Assembly (NCBI GenBank): GCA_900772575.1
Contig: CAAHEN010000175.1
Location: 1-16,782, forward strand
Direction: 5' to 3'
Length of the DNA stretch: 16,782 nucleotides
Source of the DNA: Bacteroidaceae bacterium
Lineage (GTDB): Bacteria > Bacteroidota > Bacteroidia > Bacteroidales > Bacteroidaceae
Of this stretch, positions 12,362-16,782 are shown piece by piece (positions within the stretch are counted from its first letter, which is position 1; every line of letters starts with the position of its first letter). The position numbers and the translations under genes were made by a program. The notes beneath the pieces are model-generated. The model did not search any database and was not told the DNA's origin. It saw only the letters and a list, made by a program, of their open reading frames with translations.

Positions 12362-14854
12362 TTACTTGATATAGACCTTCTGGCCATTTGCCTTGACGAA
12401 GACGCCATGGGCGGGATAGAGGACGCGGCGTCCGCTGAGGTCGTAATAGGTGTCGTCGGCCTGCTGGCTGTCGCCGGTCGTGATGCCGCCGATGCCCGTC
12501 ACGTCGCCGAAGCTGAAGTGGAGCGTCTGCACGTTGCTGCCGTTGACCTCCGAGGCCTGGAGATACGCCTTGTTGGCCGGCACGGCGGCTTCGGCGTTGA
12601 GTTTCAGCGTGGCGCCGTCGGTGCCTGCTGCCAGACCGTAGATGGTGCTCTCCTCGAAGCCGCTGCGGCGGGCGGTGCTGCCACTGAGCAGGTTCGTCTG
12701 TCCGTTGAGCGTGCTGATGCTGTTGTCGATGGTGGCGGTGTAGTTGCCAGCAGTGCCGTTCTTATCCGTGAGGGTGATGAAGACCGGGGTATTGGCCGGT
12801 ATGGCCTGCCCGATGGCCGTCAGCGTGACGCTGCTCTTCGCGCCGTCTACGGCCGTGGCCACATAGGCCGTCAGGGCTTCCGGCAGCTGTACGCCGAAGG
12901 GATAGGTGGCAGAGGCCCACTTCGCGGCGGTGATGGCCAGCGGGATTTCCGTCACGCGCTCGATGTACCAGTTTCCGCCTTTGTCATCGGCTTGTTCCCA
13001 GTTCGAAATTATATCACTGGCGTTTCCTTTAAAGGCATTGAGCTGGTGCCCTTGCTCTTTAAGAATCCATGTCGTTATACCGAACGAACCTTGCTCCATG
13101 GTGAAAGCACCGGCCCATTGTTCGTCCGTTGTCGTCGGCAGCATGTTGATGGCAGCTCCATTACTGGTCCATTGTCCGATAGGCCGGCCAGTGTTGGCAT
13201 TACGGATAAGGTATTTACCGGTTTCCTCGTTCTTCTCGAAGCGCCAGAGCTTTGTCAATGTGCCACCGTCACCTTCACGGGCGATGGGCGTGCCTTCACC
13301 GGTCAGTTTGCCCTCGGTGTCGGTGGTGATGGAGGCGCTGCCGATGTATCGCTTATTTAATATGTTGACACAGTAGATTTTGTAGAAGCTGTTGGCATCG
13401 ATAGAGAGGCCGGTTGACGCATTGAAGAGCGCTTCACCAGTTTCCGTAGAGGCTTTTGCCTTGTCAAAATCAAAGCCGGAGAATAGGTTTGTAGTCGGGA
13501 TGTTTGCCGCCGTGAGTTCGGGCAACTCTTCAGCGGGAATGAATTTGAAGGCCGAGCCGTCGTCGTTCTTATTGTTGTTTTCTCCGTTATATATTTTGAG
13601 TTCAGTAGCGTTCGCTCCCCAAAAGTTCGAAATGAAGATGTCAGTGTCCTTGAATTTCAGAAACCAAGGTGAACCGGCTGTGGAGGCAGCATTGTAGTAA
13701 ACTTCAATTTTCGTGGCGTCTGTGGCCTGAGCGGTCAGAGCGACATTTGTCCCATCTGTGGTGCTGCTAGGCTTGGCGAGATACTGGCCCTTCAGCCTGT
13801 TGTAGAAACGGAAACCATTGTAGGGGTCGCCGGTGACGCACCATTTGATGTTGTCGGCCACGTTGGCGTAGGCATTAAACGATGAGACGTCTGCCACCCA
13901 AGCATTGTTCTTCGGTATGCTGACGTACAGGCCATCGTTGGAAGTGGTCAGCCATCTTTGGCCTCCGGCCTGACCTTTCGTCCTCACTTTCATGCCGAAC
14001 CAAGTGGCGTCGCTGACAGACGACGACACAGTGAAAGGCAGTTCTGCATTGAGTGTCAGATCAATGGTTTCTGCTGATGCTCCCATTGTGCCATCCTTGT
14101 AGCCGGTGATGGTGTAGTAGCTGCCGTCAGCGTAAGGCTTCGGATAGGCACCTCCCTCAGATCTAAAATAATACTTAGTTGAAATAGTTGCGCCGTTGTA
14201 CTTCAGATTGTAAGTCAGATTTAAATCTGCTAAGGTCACGGGATAGAACTGGTAACCAGCATTGTTGTTGCCGTCAGATGATGCATCGCCTGCAACCCAG
14301 CCGGTCAAAGTGCCGCTACTGCCTGGCCTGTCGTTAGCTCCATTGCCATTTAGCCAACAATCGTTGGACGTACCTGCCAAATGAAAGGTGTTTGTGCCCG
14401 CAGCGAACTTCTCAATGGTGAATGGTTCGGCGCTCTCGGATGAATTCATATTGCCGCCGCCAGGAAGTGCGCCAAGATATTTCCCTGACTGCACTTGAAT
14501 CTTATACTTACCCACATCATTGCCATCGGTGATTTTCACCAGTTTGACAACATAGTTCATGTAGTCTCCCACACCGAAAAAGGCATTGGATATAAGTTCT
14601 GTGGTTGGTGAGGTAGACAGGCCAGACAGGTTGCTGAGGTAGAGTAAGCCGTTACTCTGTTCGTTGATGTAGGTGGCGCGGCCTACGTTGCGCATCAGGT
14701 AGAAGCCGCCGTCTGTGAGTTGGTCGAGGCTGGTCGCAGCCTCGACTACGGATTTGATGGCCTTGCCGCTCCAGTCGTCAGCCTGGGCCAAGGCGGACGT
14801 TGTTCCGGCAAACGCCAGTAACGCGGTCAGGAGGTGATGGTAAAGTTTTCTCAT
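12362..14854 (-). CDS. Large secreted protein with repeated lectin-like segments and type IX-style C-terminal tail
   Basis: The 830-residue product starts with a clear signal peptide (MRKLYHHLLTALLAFAGTTS, cleavage probably after ALAQ near residue 24). The body has recurring segments that look like ricin-type beta-trefoil pieces: GGFYLMRNVGRATYIN (about residue 48), KYKIQVQSGKYLGALPG, GQRWLTTSNDGLYVSI, GFRFYNRLKGQYLA, NSFYKIYCVNILNKRYIG and KYLIRNANTGRPIGQW. Next is a beta-rich module common in Prevotella secreted proteins (PFGVQLPEALTAYVAT, then AIPANTPVFITL). The end, YYDLSGRRVLYPAHGVFV followed by KANGQKVYIK, is the sorting-tail pattern of type IX secretion cargo. No catalytic motif was recognised; carbohydrate or mucin binding is an inference from the lectin-like pieces. 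Base composition is less GC-rich in the middle (about 13000-14600) than in the housekeeping genes, which may mark faster divergence or transfer. Confidence 0.8.
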   Translation of the reverse strand: MRKLYHHLLTALLAFAGTTSALAQADDWSGKAIKSVVEAATSLDQLTDGGFYLMRNVGRATYINEQSNGLLYLSNLSGLSTSPTTELISNAFFGVGDYMNYVVKLVKITDGNDVGKYKIQVQSGKYLGALPGGGNMNSSESAEPFTIEKFAAGTNTFHLAGTSNDCWLNGNGANDRPGSSGTLTGWVAGDASSDGNNNAGYQFYPVTLADLNLTYNLKYNGATISTKYYFRSEGGAYPKPYADGSYYTITGYKDGTMGASAETIDLTLNAELPFTVSSSVSDATWFGMKVRTKGQAGGQRWLTTSNDGLYVSIPKNNAWVADVSSFNAYANVADNIKWCVTGDPYNGFRFYNRLKGQYLAKPSSTTDGTNVALTAQATDATKIEVYYNAASTAGSPWFLKFKDTDIFISNFWGANATELKIYNGENNNKNDDGSAFKFIPAEELPELTAANIPTTNLFSGFDFDKAKASTETGEALFNASTGLSIDANSFYKIYCVNILNKRYIGSASITTDTEGKLTGEGTPIAREGDGGTLTKLWRFEKNEETGKYLIRNANTGRPIGQWTSNGAAINMLPTTTDEQWAGAFTMEQGSFGITTWILKEQGHQLNAFKGNASDIISNWEQADDKGGNWYIERVTEIPLAITAAKWASATYPFGVQLPEALTAYVATAVDGAKSSVTLTAIGQAIPANTPVFITLTDKNGTAGNYTATIDNSISTLNGQTNLLSGSTARRSGFEESTIYGLAAGTDGATLKLNAEAAVPANKAYLQASEVNGSNVQTLHFSFGDVTGIGGITTGDSQQADDTYYDLSGRRVLYPAHGVFVKANGQKVYIK

Positions 14855-14996
14855 GTGATGTGTGATTTATGAATGTTGTTGGTTTGTAGGTGCATGATGG
14901 CGTGACGGCGTTTTCAGACCGACCGAACCGGGGTGACGGCCTTCCGCCACTATGCCGCTTTCCTACTGCGGCAGAATGATTTCCCTTTGTCTGCCG

Positions 14997-15028
14997 CAAA
15001 AGTATGCAGTTAATGTTTATTAGACAAA
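14997..15028 (-). promoter_or_regulatory. Promoter of the secreted-protein operon
   Basis: On the minus strand TTTG (15028-15025), a 20-nt spacer and TACTTTTG (15004-14997) match the Bacteroidetes consensus closely. The predicted start near 14990 gives a leader of about 135 nt. The gap 14855-15285 otherwise holds a G7 run (15031-15037), a partial repeat and the promoter of the next gene. Confidence 0.75.
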
Positions 15029-15162
15029 TCGGGGGGGTAAAAAATGTTAATATCAAATTTTCTTTTCCGGAAGGGTGGGTGGAGGCGGCGTGCAGCGCGG
15101 TCGTAGAAAGCACCAGGTGGGGGCCCCGTTTCGGGTGACGGTCAGGTGTTCGTGAAATGCGG

Positions 15163-15188
15163 CGCGAAGCCCCGAGACGGGGCGACAT
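15163..15188 (-). repeat. Partial intergenic repeat, copy F (third module only, reversed)
   Basis: On the minus strand ATGTCGCCCCGTCTCGGGGC then TTCGCG matches the third module with an intact stem (GCCCC-GTCTC-GGGGC). It lies between two divergent promoters. Confidence 0.65.
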
Positions 15189-15245
15189 GAATTCGGCTCC
15201 ATGCACTATCCTCATTCGGCCCGTTCGCTTTTTTTAAACCGGAAT

Positions 15246-15278
15246 CTTTCAGCCTCCGCTGTGAAACCGCTAAATTTG
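15246..15278 (+). promoter_or_regulatory. Promoter abutting the start codon of the CPICDFC protein
   Basis: TAAATTTG (15271-15278) matches the -7 box; TTTC at 15246-15249 is a weak -33 with a 21-nt spacer. ATG follows only 7 nt after the box, so a start at the usual distance would give a leaderless or nearly leaderless mRNA. Confidence 0.55.
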
Positions 15279-15285
15279 CACCGGA

Positions 15286-15621
15286 ATGAAAAGGAAGAAG
15301 AGAAACCGGATCATCATCGCATGGGTGCTGTTGTTGGCGCTCATGCCGATCAGCCTCGTGAAAGCCACGCACTTTCACGAGACGGGAGTAACTTCGTCCC
15401 ATCACACAGAACTGCCCGGACAACCGTCGCACGGCAACGACGGCAACACCTGTCCCATCTGTGATTTCTGTCTGTCGCCTTTCGTTGAGGCGCCTGCCGT
15501 ACACCTTGTGTTTTTCCCGCCACATGCCACGCCGCTGTTTGCCCAGCCCTGTCCTGAGCCCGTCAGTGTCGCCATGTCGCACCCCACGCTCCGCGCTCCG
15601 CCGAGCGTTGTCCTGTCCTGA
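15286..15621 (+). CDS. Small exported His/Cys-rich protein (CPICDFC), probably metal-linked
   Basis: This 111-residue protein starts MKRKKRNRIIIAWVLLLALM, a strongly basic n-region and hydrophobic core typical of an export signal, probably cleaved near LVKA/THFHE. The next 35 residues are rich in histidine (THFHE, SSHHTE, PSHGND) and lead to CPICDFC (C56, C59, C62) and SPF. The C-terminal part is proline-rich and low in complexity. Similar small exported His/CPIC proteins occur in Bacteroidetes just upstream of TonB-dependent receptors, as here (159 bp before the receptor, same strand). Binding of zinc, copper or iron outside the inner membrane is inferred from the His/Cys content and context. 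I do not recognise a named family. The start is fixed by the signal peptide and the promoter just upstream. Confidence 0.7.
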   Translation: MKRKKRNRIIIAWVLLLALMPISLVKATHFHETGVTSSHHTELPGQPSHGNDGNTCPICDFCLSPFVEAPAVHLVFFPPHATPLFAQPCPEPVSVAMSHPTLRAPPSVVLS

Positions 15622-15643
15622 GACTTTATCAGCAATGACCCAT

Positions 15644-15661
15644 GCCCCATGCCCATGGGGC
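15644..15661. other. Palindrome between the CPICDFC gene and the receptor gene
   Basis: GCCCCATG-CC-CATGGGGC is an 8-bp perfect palindrome with a 2-base centre, 23 bp after the stop of the small gene. As RNA it would open to a larger loop. It lacks a T-run and could be a binding site or a weak hairpin between the two genes. Confidence 0.35.
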
Positions 15662-15780
15662 CGTTTGGCCTTGTGTGCAGCCGCCACCGTACCGTGACGC
15701 TGTGGGGCAAGCCTGAGCCGTCACCGTGCGCCGGGCAAGGGTCGTTGTGCCAAATCCATCACAATCATTATTATTTCAGC

Positions 15781-16782
15781 ATGTTGGGAAAAAGGATCGC
15801 AGCCCTTGCGCTCCCGCTTCTCGCCATTGCCAGCCATGCGCCTGCCGCTGCGGGCGCTGGGCGACCCCGTGTGTCTGCCGCCGACACTGTCCGCACCGAC
15901 AGTGTCGCCTGCCCGGTGCGCGATGGTGTCACCCTCGGCGAGGCGGTGGTGAGTGCCGGCCGTGGCACAGAGTGGCAGATGCGCTCGGCCCTGAACACCG
16001 TCGGGGTAGCGCGGCAGTACATCGAGGACAACTTCAGCGGCTCGCTGATGCAGACGCTGGAGCGCCTGCCGGGCGTGAAAGCCATGAGTGTCGGGTCGGG
16101 GGCGTCGAAGCCCGTGATACGCGGGCTGGGCTTCAACCGCGTCGTGGTGGCCGAGAACGGCATCAAGCACGAGGGGCAGCAGTGGGGCGACGACCACGGG
16201 TTGGAGACGGATCAGTTTGCCGTCGAGCGCGCCGAGGTCATCAAGGGGCCGGCTGCCCTGACCTACGGCTCCGACGCCATCGGCGGTGTGATAGACCTCC
16301 GCACCGACGCCGTGCCCGACCGCCGCTTCGCTGGCGGCGTGAACCTCTTCGGGCGGAGCAACAACGCCTCAGTCGGCACGGCGCTCCGGCTGGAGGGCCG
16401 TCGCGGCAGTTTCTGGTACAAGGCCACCGCCACGCTCATCGACTATGGCGACTACCGCGTCCCGGCAGACAGCATACAGTATTACTCCTACTACATCAAA
16501 CTGAAAGACCGGTGCCTGCGCAACACCGCCGGGCGCGAGCTCGACGGCAGTCTGACGCTCGGCTACGGGCGCGGCCGCCTCAAAGGCCATGTCCGCCTGT
16601 CGGCCGTCGGCACGCGCAGCGGCTTCTTCGCCGATGCCCACGGACTGGAAGTGCGGCTCTCAGACATCGACTACGACCGTTCGCGGCGTGACATCGACCT
16701 GCCCAGCCATACCGTCGGCCACCTCATGGCGGCCAGCCACACCGAGTGGCAATGGCACGGCGGCACGCTGACTGCCGACCTC
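15781..16782 (+). CDS. TonB-dependent outer-membrane receptor, N-terminal part (cut by right window edge)
   Basis: The frame is open from ATG 15781 to the window edge (334 codons), so the plug domain and the first barrel strands are visible. MLGKRIAALALPLLAIASHA is a signal peptide. A possible TonB box lies in GVTLGEAVVSAG (about residues 49-60). The plug follows: NFSGSLMQTLERLPGVKAMS (from about residue 84), KPVIRGLGFNRVVVAENGIK, GQQWGDDHG (near residue 132) and VERAEVIKGPAALTYGSDAI then GGVI. The N-terminal carboxypeptidase-regulatory-like domain common in Bacteroidetes receptors is absent. The QQWGDDHG motif and the His/Cys-rich partner suggest metal or metal-complex uptake, in the wider group that includes zinc receptors such as ZnuD, rather than a SusC sugar receptor. 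Sequence just before the start is AT-rich (TCATTATTATTTCAGC). Family certain; substrate inferred. Confidence 0.92.
   Translation, partial: MLGKRIAALALPLLAIASHAPAAAGAGRPRVSAADTVRTDSVACPVRDGVTLGEAVVSAGRGTEWQMRSALNTVGVARQYIEDNFSGSLMQTLERLPGVKAMSVGSGASKPVIRGLGFNRVVVAENGIKHEGQQWGDDHGLETDQFAVERAEVIKGPAALTYGSDAIGGVIDLRTDAVPDRRFAGGVNLFGRSNNASVGTALRLEGRRGSFWYKATATLIDYGDYRVPADSIQYYSYYIKLKDRCLRNTAGRELDGSLTLGYGRGRLKGHVRLSAVGTRSGFFADAHGLEVRLSDIDYDRSRRDIDLPSHTVGHLMAASHTEWQWHGGTLTADL

Overview
The window looks like a GC-rich chromosome segment from the order Bacteroidales, most likely Prevotellaceae or a close relative. Four things point there: promoters of the Bacteroidetes type (a TTTG-like -33 box about 19-20 nt upstream of TAnnTTTG); a YfhO-family membrane protein and a SpoU methyltransferase of the Bacteroidetes kind; a large secreted protein ending in a YDLSGRRV...GVFV...KVYIK tail (type IX secretion style); and an outer-membrane TonB-dependent receptor. 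Taxonomy is inferred from these features only.

Layout. Positions 1-429 (minus) hold the N-terminal part of a NhaC-family Na+/H+ antiporter, cut by the left edge. A gene-free stretch of about 1.1 kb follows (430-1511). Its left part carries seven GTCCAC cores inside DnaA-box-like sequences plus an AT-rich tract with (TA)6, and is a candidate replication origin. Its right part has a clear promoter followed by several strong hairpins and may encode a structured RNA. A small orphan HipB-like XRE regulator (minus) comes next. Then comes a plus-strand run of housekeeping genes: ahcY (S-adenosylhomocysteine hydrolase), a YfhO-family membrane protein, ychF and lgt. A convergent SpoU RNA methyltransferase gene (minus) separates these from a two-gene glycolytic operon, a class I fructose-bisphosphate aldolase followed by gpmA, which ends in a good terminator.

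Positions 11330-12140 are gene-free and repeat-rich. They contain a degenerate 14-bp tandem repeat and two head-to-head copies of a ~112-bp intergenic element built of three hairpins; a third full copy lies at 1959-2072 and partial copies occur at 11857, 11943 and 15163. Then, on the minus strand, come an 830-aa secreted protein and, 32 bp downstream, a 62-aa MKKKYITP-type small protein. On the plus strand at the right end are a small exported His/Cys-rich protein (CPICDFC) and a TonB-dependent receptor cut by the right edge, together probably a metal uptake locus.

The most interesting items are the candidate origin, the structured-RNA candidate beside it, and the three-hairpin repeat family with apparent compensatory base changes. 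No transposase, CRISPR array, tRNA or rRNA was seen.
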